In this document: piece after piece, positions 24,957 through 33,744 of the stretch
Layout: each line of letters starts with the position of its first letter
How positions within the stretch are numbered: the stretch's first letter is position 1
Assembly: GCF_009708175.1 (NCBI RefSeq)
Contig: NZ_WMBB01000014.1
Location: 124,001 to 188,000 of the forward strand
DNA: 64,000 nucleotides
Origin: Nocardia aurantiaca
GTDB lineage: Bacteria; Actinomycetota; Actinomycetes; Mycobacteriales; Mycobacteriaceae
Direction: 5' to 3'
Notes under the pieces: generated by a model
Database searches by the model: none
What the model saw: the letters and a program-made list of their open reading frames with translations, nothing else
Told to the model about the DNA's origin: nothing
Made by a program: the position numbers and the translations under genes

Positions 24957-26384
24957 ATGACCGTCGCCGACCGGAAGCTCGGTGTGTTCGATTCAGTAGC
25001 CGACGCGATCGGCTATACGCCGCTGATCCGCCTGAACCGGGTGACGGAGGGCATCGCCGCCACCGTGTACCTGAAGGCGGAGTATCTGAATCCTTTGGGC
25101 AGCGTGAAGGATCGGGCCGCGCGCGCGATGATCGACGCCGCCGAGGCGGCGGGTGAGCTGCGCCCGGGCGGGACCGTCGTCGAGTCCACCTCGGGCAATA
25201 CCGGAATAGCGCTGGCCGCCATCGCCGCATCGCGCGGCTACCGCACGATCGTGGTGGTGCCGGACAAATCCAGTGCCGAGAAACTGGCACTGTTGCGCGC
25301 CTACGGCGTCGAGGTCCATGTGACGGTCGGCGGCCTGCCACGCCAGCATCCGGAGTTCCTGAAGAATGTGGCGCTGCGGCTGGCCGCAGACATTCCGGGC
25401 GCCTGGTACTCCGGTCAGTACGACAATCCCGCCAATCCGGCCGCTCACCGGGAGACCACCGGACCCGAGATCTGGTCCCAAACCGCCGGTCGTGTAACGC
25501 ATTTCGTCGCCGGAATCGGCACCGGCGGTACGATCACCGGCACGGGGGAATACCTCAAATCCGTCTCCGACGGGCAGGTGCGGGTGATCGGCGCCGATCC
25601 CGAGTCGTCGGTGTACAGCGGCGGCGACGGCCACGCCTGGTATGTGGAATCGATCGGGCACTATCTGCATCCGCGCACCGATTCCGACGAATGGCCGCAG
25701 TCCTATCATCCCGAGGTCGTCGACCGGATCGAACGGGTCCCCGATGCCGAGGCGTTCGGGGTACTGCGGCGGCTCGCCCGCGAGGAGGGGCTGCTGGTCG
25801 GCGGTTCCACCGGCACCGCCGTCGCCGCCGCCCTGCGAGTTGCGCGCACCCTGGGCCCCGGCGATGTGGTGGTGGCCATCGCACCGGACTCCGGGCGCAA
25901 CTATCTGTCCAAGTACTTCGACCCGCAGTGGCTGGGGCGCTTGGGTTTCGACATCGCATCCGCTGAGCCTGGACCGCTCGTGGGCGACCGGGTCGCGGTC
26001 GCGACGGACGTGGACGCACCGGTGATCGTACCCTCGGATGTGACCGTGGAGCGGGCCCGTGAGCTGCTCGGCGCCCATACCGTGCTGCCGGTGCGCTTGG
26101 CGCGTGAGGGGGCCGAATACGTGGTGGTCGCGGAAATCCTGGGTGCGGTGTCGGCATCGCGGCTGGCCGGTGCGCCCGGCGCCGATCCGGTGACCGACCA
26201 TCTGGATCCGCCTCTGCCGGTGATCGGGGTGCTCGAACCGGTTGCCGTGGCCGCACAGCGACTTTCCGGCGTTTCGGGCCCGGTTGTGCTGGCACGGGAC
26301 GGATATGCGATTGCGCTGGTGGATGCCGCGGTCCTCGATGATGCCCGCCCGGCGAGCGAGGACGTGGTGGAGCCCGCACGATGA
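24957..26384 (+). CDS. cbs: Cystathionine beta-synthase
   Basis: A 475-residue PLP enzyme that condenses homocysteine and serine to cystathionine in transsulfuration. Catalytic domain: GYTPLIRLNRV, the PLP lysine Lys51 in NPLGSVKDRAA, the phosphate-binding TSGNTG (78-83), GIGTGGTITGTGEYLK, and the C-terminal VGGSTGTAVAAAL. A pair of CBS modules follows (about residues 355-470, for example TVERARELLGAHTVLPVRLA). Two-domain CBS rather than O-acetylserine sulfhydrylase is therefore preferred; mycobacterial Cbs has the same length. ATG at 24957 is preceded by GAAAGGA. A 15-codon frame overlapping its stop leads nowhere. Confidence 0.92.
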   Translation: MTVADRKLGVFDSVADAIGYTPLIRLNRVTEGIAATVYLKAEYLNPLGSVKDRAARAMIDAAEAAGELRPGGTVVESTSGNTGIALAAIAASRGYRTIVVVPDKSSAEKLALLRAYGVEVHVTVGGLPRQHPEFLKNVALRLAADIPGAWYSGQYDNPANPAAHRETTGPEIWSQTAGRVTHFVAGIGTGGTITGTGEYLKSVSDGQVRVIGADPESSVYSGGDGHAWYVESIGHYLHPRTDSDEWPQSYHPEVVDRIERVPDAEAFGVLRRLAREEGLLVGGSTGTAVAAALRVARTLGPGDVVVAIAPDSGRNYLSKYFDPQWLGRLGFDIASAEPGPLVGDRVAVATDVDAPVIVPSDVTVERARELLGAHTVLPVRLAREGAEYVVVAEILGAVSASRLAGAPGADPVTDHLDPPLPVIGVLEPVAVAAQRLSGVSGPVVLARDGYAIALVDAAVLDDARPASEDVVEPAR

Positions 26385-26540
26385 ACCGCGCCACCGCGAT
26401 CCGATCGCGCGTCCTGCGGTCGCGATGACCGCCGTACTGGCCGGAACCGCTCCCGCCCGCGACACCTATGATCCGCCTGCCACGCAGAATTCGCCCCGCG
26501 CCGGCCCGAGAACCGAAAGCCGTATCCGGCATCTCGTCAT

Positions 26541-28133
26541 TCACAGAACCCCGTAGTAGAACGAGGCAAGTTTCGGACCGGCGCCGCCGTCGAATCGGAC
26601 GGTGACTTTCCAATTTCCCGGCGCCGGAACGATGAGCTGATCGCTGCGCCACACCAGCGATCCGCGCTCCACCACGGGACGGCCCAATGACACCGGCAAC
26701 CGGGCCACATTCGCCGATTCCGACGAGAGGTCGACACTCACCGTCGCGGAATCCGGTGCCGCGGCCGTGTTCGCCGGTGCGTAGTCGACCGTGAGCCGCT
26801 GCGGGCCGTGCCGGATCGAATCGATGCCGATATGCAGCACTTGCGCCGCCCCGAAGTCGAGCGTGGTCGCGATATCGGTGGTGTAGGTGTCCTTCGCCGG
26901 AGCCAGCGTCGTCAGCACCGAGGTCACCGCCAGCACCACCACCGCCATTGCCGTCTCCAGCACGAGGGTCCGAGGCCGGCCGACGATCGCACCGGTGCGG
27001 CGAAACCACCGCAGGCTCAGATAGCCGAGCATCACAACACCCAGTGCCACAACGACTTTGGCCACCAGTACCAGGCCGTAGGCGGTGTGAACGAGAGCGC
27101 CCAGCGGCTGCACCCGCAAGACCGCGAGCACGATCCCACCGGCCACGGCCGCCACCACGTGCCCGACCGCGACGGCATGCCATCGAGCCTGATCCGGCGC
27201 ACCGCGCAGGACGAAGGCGACCACGACGACACCACCCAGCCACACGGTGATGCCGTAGACGTGCAGCAGAGTGCCGGCGAACGACCACGGCCACCCCTGC
27301 ACCGAGCCACCGTGACCGTCCAGCGTCACCGCGAGAATCGCGGCAGCGGCCTGCGCTACGCCGACCGCCACGGCCGGTGGGCCGGCACGGGTGGCGACGG
27401 CGAAGGCGAGGATCGAGGTCAGCGCCGCGATCGCGGTCACCATTCCGTGCGGAGTGTCGAGGACAGCGCATGCGCTCGCGGCCGAGATTTCGGATAAACC
27501 GCCGGACTGCTGGGCGATCAGAACGAGGAAACGGGAGAGGAACCCGACGACGAGAATCCCGATTCCCACCCGATAGAGCACCCGGAAACGCCGCCTGCGG
27601 ACCACCCACGGCCATACCCAGCGCGCCACGGCGTGCAACCCGGCCGACATTATCAGCCCGAGATAGGTGATGCCCCGCGTCGGATAATTCAGATATTGCT
27701 CGATGCCGGTCGACGAATGTTCGGCGAACCGTCCCTGCGCGGTCACCGCACCCACGGTGAACTCGATCGACAACGACACCACGTGGGTATCGGCCGAAAC
27801 GACGCGCGCGGTGGCCAGATAGGCCCCGTCCGGAACGGCCTCGGCCGGTATCAGCACGACCCGGCGCTGCCCATCGTCGAGCCGCGTGTCCGACAGCGCG
27901 AATCTCTTTCCGCCGCTGTCGATCAGCTGTGCGGACCCCTCGACCAGCGTGACCGGCTCATCGAGTTGCAGACGCAGCTCAGCCGGCGACGTGTCGACAT
28001 GGGTTCCGGATTCCGGTGCCGTCGACACCAGCACGGCATGGGCCGATGCGGCGCCGGCCGCCCACATCGGCGCCACGATCGCGACGAGCAGGGCGAACCA
28101 GCATCGCCGGGCGACCCTAGGACCGAGGCTCAC
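26541..28133 (-). CDS. CopC-CopD fusion copper protein
   Basis: A 530-residue protein with a signal peptide (FALLVAIVAPMWAAGAASA), then a CopC domain that begins at the mature N-terminal His of AHAVLVSTAPESGTHVDTSPAEL and ends with the Cu(II) motif SADTHVVSLSIEF. An eight-helix CopD domain follows (about residues 150-410), and a C-terminal extracytoplasmic domain (NWKVTVRFDGGAGP) resembles the YtkA-like module of YcnJ. It binds and imports or handles copper at the membrane. GTG at 28133 is chosen because the signal peptide begins there; the gene overlaps ycnI by 17 bp. Last gene of the operon. Confidence 0.9.
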   Translation of the reverse strand: MSLGPRVARRCWFALLVAIVAPMWAAGAASAHAVLVSTAPESGTHVDTSPAELRLQLDEPVTLVEGSAQLIDSGGKRFALSDTRLDDGQRRVVLIPAEAVPDGAYLATARVVSADTHVVSLSIEFTVGAVTAQGRFAEHSSTGIEQYLNYPTRGITYLGLIMSAGLHAVARWVWPWVVRRRRFRVLYRVGIGILVVGFLSRFLVLIAQQSGGLSEISAASACAVLDTPHGMVTAIAALTSILAFAVATRAGPPAVAVGVAQAAAAILAVTLDGHGGSVQGWPWSFAGTLLHVYGITVWLGGVVVVAFVLRGAPDQARWHAVAVGHVVAAVAGGIVLAVLRVQPLGALVHTAYGLVLVAKVVVALGVVMLGYLSLRWFRRTGAIVGRPRTLVLETAMAVVVLAVTSVLTTLAPAKDTYTTDIATTLDFGAAQVLHIGIDSIRHGPQRLTVDYAPANTAAAPDSATVSVDLSSESANVARLPVSLGRPVVERGSLVWRSDQLIVPAPGNWKVTVRFDGGAGPKLASFYYGVL

Positions 28134-28875
28134 GATCGCGCCGCAATGCCAGTGTCGCCGCCGCACCCGCCGCGACCGCGAATAGCAGCGCCACCACCGA
28201 CAGCACCTGCCACCATCCGCTCGGTGATGATTCGCCTCCGCCGTGCAGAGCGGCGTCGTCGTGTTGATCCGGCGACGTGTTCGCCGCCGATTCGGCATGA
28301 CCGCCGTCGTCGGAATGTCCGGCGGCGGTCTTGGTCACCGGGACGACCGGCGCCGGATGCTCGGGCTCGCTGGCCTTGTCGACAGCGATCTCGTTCCACG
28401 ACACCACCGAACCGTCGGAATACCGTTGCTCGGACGGTAGCGCGACCGAATCAACATTCTTCGGCCACGGCCCGCCCGAGAACGAGAATTCGCGGTACTG
28501 CGTGTTGCCGAAGCCGTCGCCCGGAGTATTCGCGTTCCACACGATCTTCGTCGCCCGCCCGGCGGCCTGATCGAGTTCGACCGACGCCGTCCAGCCCGGG
28601 ATAGGCTGTGTCCGTGCCGATTTCAGGTTGACACCGGCGGGGATGGTCACGGTGAGCCCCACCGTATTCGCCGTGGCGGACTCACCGGGCACGATCAGGT
28701 GGACGACTCCGTAACCGCCCTTGGTCACCGGTGTGCCGTCTGATTGGACGTGCGCCGCGGCCGGGGCCGCGAATACCGCCAGCGGCACTGCGGCCGTGAT
28801 CGCCACCGCACTCCAACGCTGTACGAAGTGCGGCCGCACGGGCGCACGCCGCTCGCGAATGTCGCTGTCTGCCAT
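28117..28875 (-). CDS. YcnI family copper-binding protein (DUF1775)
   Basis: A 252-residue secreted, C-terminally anchored protein. After the signal peptide (AVAITAAVPLAVFAAPAAA) the mature chain starts with His (HVQSDGTPVTKGGYGVVHL), the residue that binds Cu(II) in Bacillus YcnI. The single DUF1775 domain runs to about residue 165 (WNANTPGDGFGNTQYREFSF). A His/Asp-rich linker (AGHSDDGGHAESAAN...QHDD) and one C-terminal helix (WWQVLSVVALLFAVAAGAAA) follow. The linker could bind more metal. It overlaps the CopCD gene, the usual YcnI partner. Confidence 0.9.
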   Translation of the reverse strand: MADSDIRERRAPVRPHFVQRWSAVAITAAVPLAVFAAPAAAHVQSDGTPVTKGGYGVVHLIVPGESATANTVGLTVTIPAGVNLKSARTQPIPGWTASVELDQAAGRATKIVWNANTPGDGFGNTQYREFSFSGGPWPKNVDSVALPSEQRYSDGSVVSWNEIAVDKASEPEHPAPVVPVTKTAAGHSDDGGHAESAANTSPDQHDDAALHGGGESSPSGWWQVLSVVALLFAVAAGAAATLALRRDREPRS

Positions 28876-28922
28876 TGTCTTCCTTCTCTGTATGGATTTC
28901 GGCCCGGCACTATCGGACGACG

Positions 28923-29888
28923 TCATTTGGCGCCCGCGGCGGCCACGGCGATATCCGCGCCCCGGTATTTCGTCGCCAGGAACTGGGCCAGCCGAGGGCT
29001 CTCCAGTGCGTGGGTCAATTCCAGCACCCGCTGGTCGCCCGCCAGTCGAGACGGCGCGACAAGAACGTGCGCATAAGGGTTTTCGGGCCCCGGCTCGGTC
29101 GCGAGTGCGTCCTTCGCCGGTTGCAGGCCCAGCGATGCCGCCTGCTCGGGACTGAGGACCACCGCGTCGTAGCTCTGGAAGATGGATTTCAGATCCTGGT
29201 CGAAACTCAACGGCAGCAGCGACAGATGCCGCGCGGAGTCGCGCACGTTCGCCTGGCCGATCGTCAGATCCGCCGCCGAGGTGCCGCCGAACGGACGATC
29301 CAGTGTCACCAGCCCCGCGCTCTGCAGCAGGTAGAGCCCACGCGCGAAACCTGTGGGCGTCGAGGGCAGGGCCACCTGGGCACCGTGCGGCAGACTCACC
29401 CCGGTGACCTGGTCCCGCACCAATCCGACATGCACCCAGTCGTTGGTGTCCTTCAGATCCCGCCACTTCGAGGAGTACAACCCGTATGGCACCACGTTCA
29501 CCTTCGACACGATGCTCAGATTCTTGTAGGAGTTCTTCTGGTTGTCGGCCTCGAATGCCGGGATGTGCTGGAAGTAGGAAAGATCGCCCTTGCCGGCGGC
29601 GATGCGGGCATTGGCGTCGTCGGTGGCGTCGACCGGTTTCACCTTCACCGAATCCGACAGCAGGTTATGAATCGCGTAATCCAGGATTTCCCGATCGTCG
29701 CCGGGGTCGACGTACACGACCAAGGCATTCTTGTCGTCCGCGGCAGGTTCATAGCTGACCTTCGGTGCCGACCCACATCCGGCCGCCGCGGTCGAGACGA
29801 GAATAATCAACGCGACGAATGTCATGATTTTGCGCCGAACCGAAACCCGCATCGCTGCGGGCAGTCGGCGCCGATCTTTCCTGTGCAT
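28923..29888 (-). CDS. NlpA/MetQ-type substrate-binding lipoprotein
   Basis: A 321-residue lipoprotein with lipobox STAAAGC and an NlpA-family body: VVYVDPGDDREILDYAIHN, LSYFQHIPAFEADNQ, IVSKVNVVPYGLYSSKW, and VALPSTPTGFARGLYLLQSAG. MetQ relatives bind methionine for MetNI importers. Here no MetN or MetI lies nearby; instead it follows a TauC/SsuC-type permease by 16 bp in an operon that already has its own binding protein. It may be an alternative receptor for the same permease or have another role. ATG at 29888 has GGAAAG upstream; 29852 is possible. Confidence 0.85.
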   Translation of the reverse strand: MHRKDRRRLPAAMRVSVRRKIMTFVALIILVSTAAAGCGSAPKVSYEPAADDKNALVVYVDPGDDREILDYAIHNLLSDSVKVKPVDATDDANARIAAGKGDLSYFQHIPAFEADNQKNSYKNLSIVSKVNVVPYGLYSSKWRDLKDTNDWVHVGLVRDQVTGVSLPHGAQVALPSTPTGFARGLYLLQSAGLVTLDRPFGGTSAADLTIGQANVRDSARHLSLLPLSFDQDLKSIFQSYDAVVLSPEQAASLGLQPAKDALATEPGPENPYAHVLVAPSRLAGDQRVLELTHALESPRLAQFLATKYRGADIAVAAAGAK

Positions 29889-29904
29889 CCGAATACTTTC
29901 CGCG

Positions 29905-30759
29905 CTATTTGCTCGTCAATCCCCGCTGCCAGGAGCTAACTCGCCACTCGACGACGGCCAGAATTGCGTTGACAATGATTCCGACCAGACCGAGCGCGAA
30001 AATTCCGGCATACATCTGCGGGGTCTGATATCGCAAAGAGGCGGTGTTTATATAGATGCCGATACCCTGCGCACCGCCGACGAGTTCGGCCGCGACAAGG
30101 GCGGTGAACGCGTTGGCCGCGGCCAGCCGGATCCCGGGGAAGATCGCCGGGAACGCTGCCGGCAGCACGACTCGGGTGAAGATGTAGAACTGTCCGGCGC
30201 CGAGTGTCCGCGCCGCGTTCACCAGCAGCCGCTCGACACCGCTCACCGCACTCACCGCATTGACGAAGATCGGCCAGAAGCAGGCCCACACCACGATCGC
30301 GATCTTCGACTCCTCGCCGATGCCGAAGAACAGGACGAACACCGGGAGCAACGCCAGCAGCGACAGGTTGCGGAAGAACAGCAGTACCGGCTCGGCGAGC
30401 TTCTGGAAGATCCGGAACGATCCCACCAGGATGCCCAGGGCGACGCCCAGCACCAGCGCGATCACGAATCCGATCACCGCGCGCTGCACACTGGGCCAGA
30501 TCTGGCTGCCCAGGGTGCCGTCGCTCAATCCGCCGACGAATGCCTTGAAGGTGTCCTGCGGTGTGGACAGGTACTGATCGCTGACCTCGCCGCTGGCGAC
30601 CACCCACCACCACAGCAGCAGGAACACTCCGAGGCCGATCACGCCGTAGATGAGGCGGTCGAATTTCGCGAGCCACGGATTGCGGGCCTTGGGCGGGGTG
30701 AGGTCATGGTCATGCGGCGTATCCGCATCGTGCAGGGGCTCACTGATCGTCGTTGCCAA
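29905..30759 (-). CDS. ABC transporter permease (SsuC/TauC type)
   Basis: A 284-residue permease with six helices and the BPD_transp_1 core. The EAA-like cytoplasmic loop is seen at NAARTLGAGQFYIFTRVVLPAAFPAIFPG, before AANAFTALVAAELVGGAQGIG. Related permeases import nitrate, taurine, sulfonates or thiamine precursors. TTG at 30759 is the likely start: GAGGAGG lies about 9 nt upstream and the conserved part begins soon after. It overlaps the ATPase gene by 20 bp. Confidence 0.9.
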   Translation of the reverse strand: MATTISEPLHDADTPHDHDLTPPKARNPWLAKFDRLIYGVIGLGVFLLLWWWVVASGEVSDQYLSTPQDTFKAFVGGLSDGTLGSQIWPSVQRAVIGFVIALVLGVALGILVGSFRIFQKLAEPVLLFFRNLSLLALLPVFVLFFGIGEESKIAIVVWACFWPIFVNAVSAVSGVERLLVNAARTLGAGQFYIFTRVVLPAAFPAIFPGIRLAAANAFTALVAAELVGGAQGIGIYINTASLRYQTPQMYAGIFALGLVGIIVNAILAVVEWRVSSWQRGLTSK

Positions 30760-31597
30760 TTCGCACCTCCTCCTCGAGGATCCGCGCGACGCGCGAGCGG
30801 ATGTGCACGAAATCTTCGGAACTGCGGACCTCGGCGTCGCGCGGACGCGGCAGATCGACATCCAGCACCGCCTTCACGCGACCCGGCGCCCGAGTCATGA
30901 CCGCGATCCGGTCGGAGAGGAAGATCGCCTCGTCGATCGAGTGGGTGACGAACAGGACCGTCTTCTTCGTCGCTCCGGCCTCCCAGATGCGCAGCAGTTC
31001 GCTCTGCAGGAATTCGCGGGTCTGCGCGTCCAGGGCCGCGAACGGCTCGTCGAAGACCAGCACCTCCGGTTCGTAGGCCAGCACGCGCGCGATCGCGACG
31101 CGCTGGCGCATACCGCCGGAAAGCTGATGAGGCAGCCGATGCGCGGCCGATTCCAGTCCCATCGTCCGCAGCAGATGCGCGGCCCGCTCCCGGCGCTCCG
31201 CCTTCGGGACACCGCGGACCGCGAGGCCGACCTCGACGTTCTTCTGCGCCGACAGCCAGGGGAACAGCGCATACCCCTGGAATACGACACCCACGTTCTT
31301 GTTGACGCCCTCGACCCGCCTACCGTCGACGAAAACCGCGCCGCCATTGTAGGTTTCGAGGCCCGCGAGGATGTTCAGGAAGGTCGACTTCCCGCATCCG
31401 CTGGGACCGAGCAGCGAGACGAACTCCCCACTCCGGATCCCCAGATCGAATCCGTCCAGGACGGCGGTCGCCTCCTTGGCGCGCCGGTCGGTGCGCGGGT
31501 AGAGCTTGCTGACGCGCTTGGCCTCGATCTTCCAGTCCATGGCCGCGGGCCGCGGCGGATCCTTTTCCACTTGCTCGACGAGCACTTGCTGACTCAT
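30740..31597 (-). CDS. ABC transporter ATP-binding protein (SsuB/TauB type)
   Basis: A 285-residue ATPase. Walker A GPSGCGKST (64-72), Q-loop VVFQGYALFPW, signature LSGGMRQRVAIARVL, Walker B VLVFDEPF, D-loop ALDAQTR and H-loop FVTHSIDEA are all intact. The APGRVKAVLDVDLPRPRD tail is typical of the nitrate/taurine/sulfonate branch. ATG at 31597 is chosen over 31639 because of an AGGGAAG site. A strong hairpin lies upstream, between it and the binding-protein gene. Confidence 0.93.
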   Translation of the reverse strand: MSQQVLVEQVEKDPPRPAAMDWKIEAKRVSKLYPRTDRRAKEATAVLDGFDLGIRSGEFVSLLGPSGCGKSTFLNILAGLETYNGGAVFVDGRRVEGVNKNVGVVFQGYALFPWLSAQKNVEVGLAVRGVPKAERRERAAHLLRTMGLESAAHRLPHQLSGGMRQRVAIARVLAYEPEVLVFDEPFAALDAQTREFLQSELLRIWEAGATKKTVLFVTHSIDEAIFLSDRIAVMTRAPGRVKAVLDVDLPRPRDAEVRSSEDFVHIRSRVARILEEEVRIGNDDQ

Positions 31598-31637
31598 GAC
31601 ATTCGACTTCCCTGTGGGACGAATAATGGGACTGAGC

Positions 31638-31682
31638 AACGTCGCCGGGCCTTCCTGGCTATGGCCGGGGCCCGGCGACGTT
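31638..31682 (-). terminator. Intra-operon hairpin (partial terminator or mRNA stabiliser)
   Basis: Perfect 14-bp stem (AACGTCGCCGGGCC paired with GGCCCGGCGACGTT) around a 17-nt loop in the 119-bp gap between binding-protein and ATPase genes. Hairpins in this place often leave more message for the binding protein than for the transporter core. No U-tract. Confidence 0.65.
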
Positions 31683-31716
31683 CACTGTTCGATGACACTC
31701 CGTGCGGCGCGTCCGA

Positions 31717-32829
31717 TCACTTCTCGGCGCCGGCGATATGCACGAGGTCGGTTTCGAGGACCTTGCTGTTCTGCTCGGCCTCGAGAATCGTGGTGTTCTG
31801 ATCCTGGGATTCGAGCAGATCAGCCGACTTCGCGTAGGGGTTGAAGGCGTTGGTCGCGATGTTCTCGGGCTTCAGCTTCTCCGAGCCCGGCAGCGGCTCG
31901 CCCACATCCCGGACGAGGTCCCACCACAACTGCAGGCTCGCCTTGTCGAGCAGGGCGTTGGGCGCGTAGTGCCAGTTGGTGGTCTGCTCCACCGGGTATC
32001 CGGTGGTCTTACCGGCGATCTCCGAGGACTCCCTGGGATGAGCGTTGGCCCAATTGGCGGTTTTGGCGATGATGCCGACGAACTCCCGGGCCGCGGCCGG
32101 ATTCTTCTGCAGCCACGCGTTGCTCGCGACGTACGGCGCCTGGCCGCCCTGCGGACCCCAGTCGTCGAAGGAGGTGAACGCCTCGGTGAACTTGTCCGGC
32201 TTGCTCAGCAGGACACCGACCAGCGGCGGATGGAACACGCCGAGATCGACCTCACCCTTTTCGATGGCCGGCGGAATCAGTTCCTCCTTGAGCTGGAGGA
32301 ATTTGACCTTGCTCAGATCCACGCCATTGTTCTTCAGATACTGCTTGATCACCAGATCGACACAGCTGTTGGTCGCCGAGATGCCGACCGTCCTGCCCTC
32401 GAGTGCCTTCAGGTTGTTCTTGGTGACATCCGAGCCGGCCTTGGTGAAATAGGCCATATGCGGTTCGTTCGGCAGGTCGAGCATGCTGGACGCGATGGCA
32501 GTGAACTTGAAGTCCTTCACCTTCCCGTCGATATCACCGTTGAACATGCCGGTCGCTATATCGATCTTGTTCTGATCGAGCAACTGCACCGCGGGCACGG
32601 CGGTGGCCGGCCCGACATATTTCGGCTTCACCCCGGCGTGCTCCCAGTAGCCCAGCTCGTCGGCGATCCTGACCAGCGACAAGGCGGTGGGCGAGTTGGC
32701 GAAGCGGAAATACACCACGCCGTTGTCTTTACCGAGACCGCACCCGGCCAGCAGCGCTGGAACGGCGATAAACGCCACCGACAGTACGGACAGTTGTTTG
32801 ATCAGGCGCCTCGCGCCGATGTCCTTCAC
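31717..32829 (-). CDS. ABC substrate-binding lipoprotein (SsuA/NMT1 type)
   Basis: A 370-residue lipoprotein: signal peptide with lipobox PALLAGC near residue 30, then FRFANSPTALSLVRIADELGYWEHAG, AVQLLDQNKIDIATGMFNG, EGRTVGISATNSCVDLVIKQ and EVDLGVFHPPLVGVLL. This is the pattern of nitrate/sulfonate/thiamine-precursor receptors. The gene heads the minus-strand operon with an ATPase and a permease. GTG at 32829 overlaps the stop of a possible 12-codon leader frame. The substrate cannot be named; sulfonates, nitrate-like anions or a metal complex are possible given the copper genes downstream. Confidence 0.88.
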   Translation of the reverse strand: MKDIGARRLIKQLSVLSVAFIAVPALLAGCGLGKDNGVVYFRFANSPTALSLVRIADELGYWEHAGVKPKYVGPATAVPAVQLLDQNKIDIATGMFNGDIDGKVKDFKFTAIASSMLDLPNEPHMAYFTKAGSDVTKNNLKALEGRTVGISATNSCVDLVIKQYLKNNGVDLSKVKFLQLKEELIPPAIEKGEVDLGVFHPPLVGVLLSKPDKFTEAFTSFDDWGPQGGQAPYVASNAWLQKNPAAAREFVGIIAKTANWANAHPRESSEIAGKTTGYPVEQTTNWHYAPNALLDKASLQLWWDLVRDVGEPLPGSEKLKPENIATNAFNPYAKSADLLESQDQNTTILEAEQNSKVLETDLVHIAGAEK

Positions 32830-32864
32830 GATCGCACCTCGCGATGCGTTGTTCTGCCGCTCAC
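32826..32864 (-). CDS. Possible 12-residue leader peptide
   Basis: GTG at 32864 behind a strong GGAGAGGGAAA site encodes MSGRTTHREVRS; its TGA overlaps the GTG start of the binding-protein gene. The overlap would couple translation. No regulatory codon run is seen. Confidence 0.3.
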   Translation of the reverse strand: MSGRTTHREVRS

Positions 32865-33744
32865 GACATTTCCCTCTCCAGCAATGGTTCTGGCCACCGT
32901 CCTCATCCGGTTCGCCACTCCCGGGAATTGATGTGATTCAGAACGTATGTCTCCCCCAGGGTTCAATCTACGAAAAAACTCACCATGAGCGAAGCTATGG
33001 TGGCGAGAAGTATGAAGTATCCCTTAACGAAAAGTCAGGGAATCTCTCAGTTGAGATTGCGGAATCCGCGGACGCGCAATTCTCGAATCTCGCGGAATTT
33101 TGTCCGGCAGTATCGATCCGTTCCAGGTCGGCCCGGCCGACGGTCGCGGATCGGCTCGCGCGGGCGCACCACGACCATCGGCCGGGCCGACAATTTCGCT
33201 CTACGGATGCCGATCGCCGCCGCCCGGCGGCTGCGTCCTCGGGAGAGATAGGAACGGACGCAGTGACAGCCGCGAAGACAGACCCCGACCATCCGAGCTG
33301 GATATTCGACGTCACCATGTCATGGGTCAGCGGCTGGGGCCTCAATTCGGCGCTGACCGTCGCCGCGGTGGAGAAGGACACCGAAACCGTCGTCACGGGC
33401 CCTCGTCCCGGTGGACGAGCACCCGCACAGCGCCACCCCCGCTGGAACACGGCGCGGTCGCCGGGAGTCGCACAGCGGGGGTGGCGCTCGGCGACATCTT
33501 CGTGCGCTGCGCGCCGAAAACCCCGGCATTGAGGATGTTCACGTTCAGACGAACCTGGCCTCACGCCATGGCTACTCCTTCTCGCTTCGCGGCCCGGCGC
33601 CCGCGCCACCACCTCGATGCGAGACGAATTTCATTGCTCGGCAATCACATCCCTGACACCCGCGTCGACAGCTCTCAGTATCGGCAAGCCTGTGACGCCA
33701 ACAAGGCAGCTGAACTGTCGGAACGTTTCAGTTCTCCTGAGAGT
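32830..33744. other. Gene-poor stretch upstream of the ABC/copper operon
   Basis: 915 bp. About 32930-33070 is unusually AT-rich for this genome (CTACGAAAAAACTCACCATG) and may hold the operon promoter on the minus strand, but I cannot place -10 and -35 boxes with confidence. 33263-33532 has a weak plus-strand frame. The remainder shows neither recognisable protein nor RNA. Confidence 0.4.
33263..33532 (+). CDS. Weak hypothetical ORF
   Basis: An 89-residue frame from GTG at 33263. Only the first 50 residues look protein-like (KTDPDHPSWIFDVTMSWVSG, NSALTVAAVEKDTETVVTG); the rest turns Arg/Pro-rich, and plausible reading seems to move to another frame. Possibly a broken gene. No family recognised. 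Confidence 0.2.
   Translation: MTAAKTDPDHPSWIFDVTMSWVSGWGLNSALTVAAVEKDTETVVTGPRPGGRAPAQRHPRWNTARSPGVAQRGWRSATSSCAARRKPRH

Noticed and set aside
28117..29466. YcnI gene starting far upstream at 29466
   Set aside because: The signal peptide begins at ATG 28875, and the upstream part is an off-frame reading of the NlpA-type gene.
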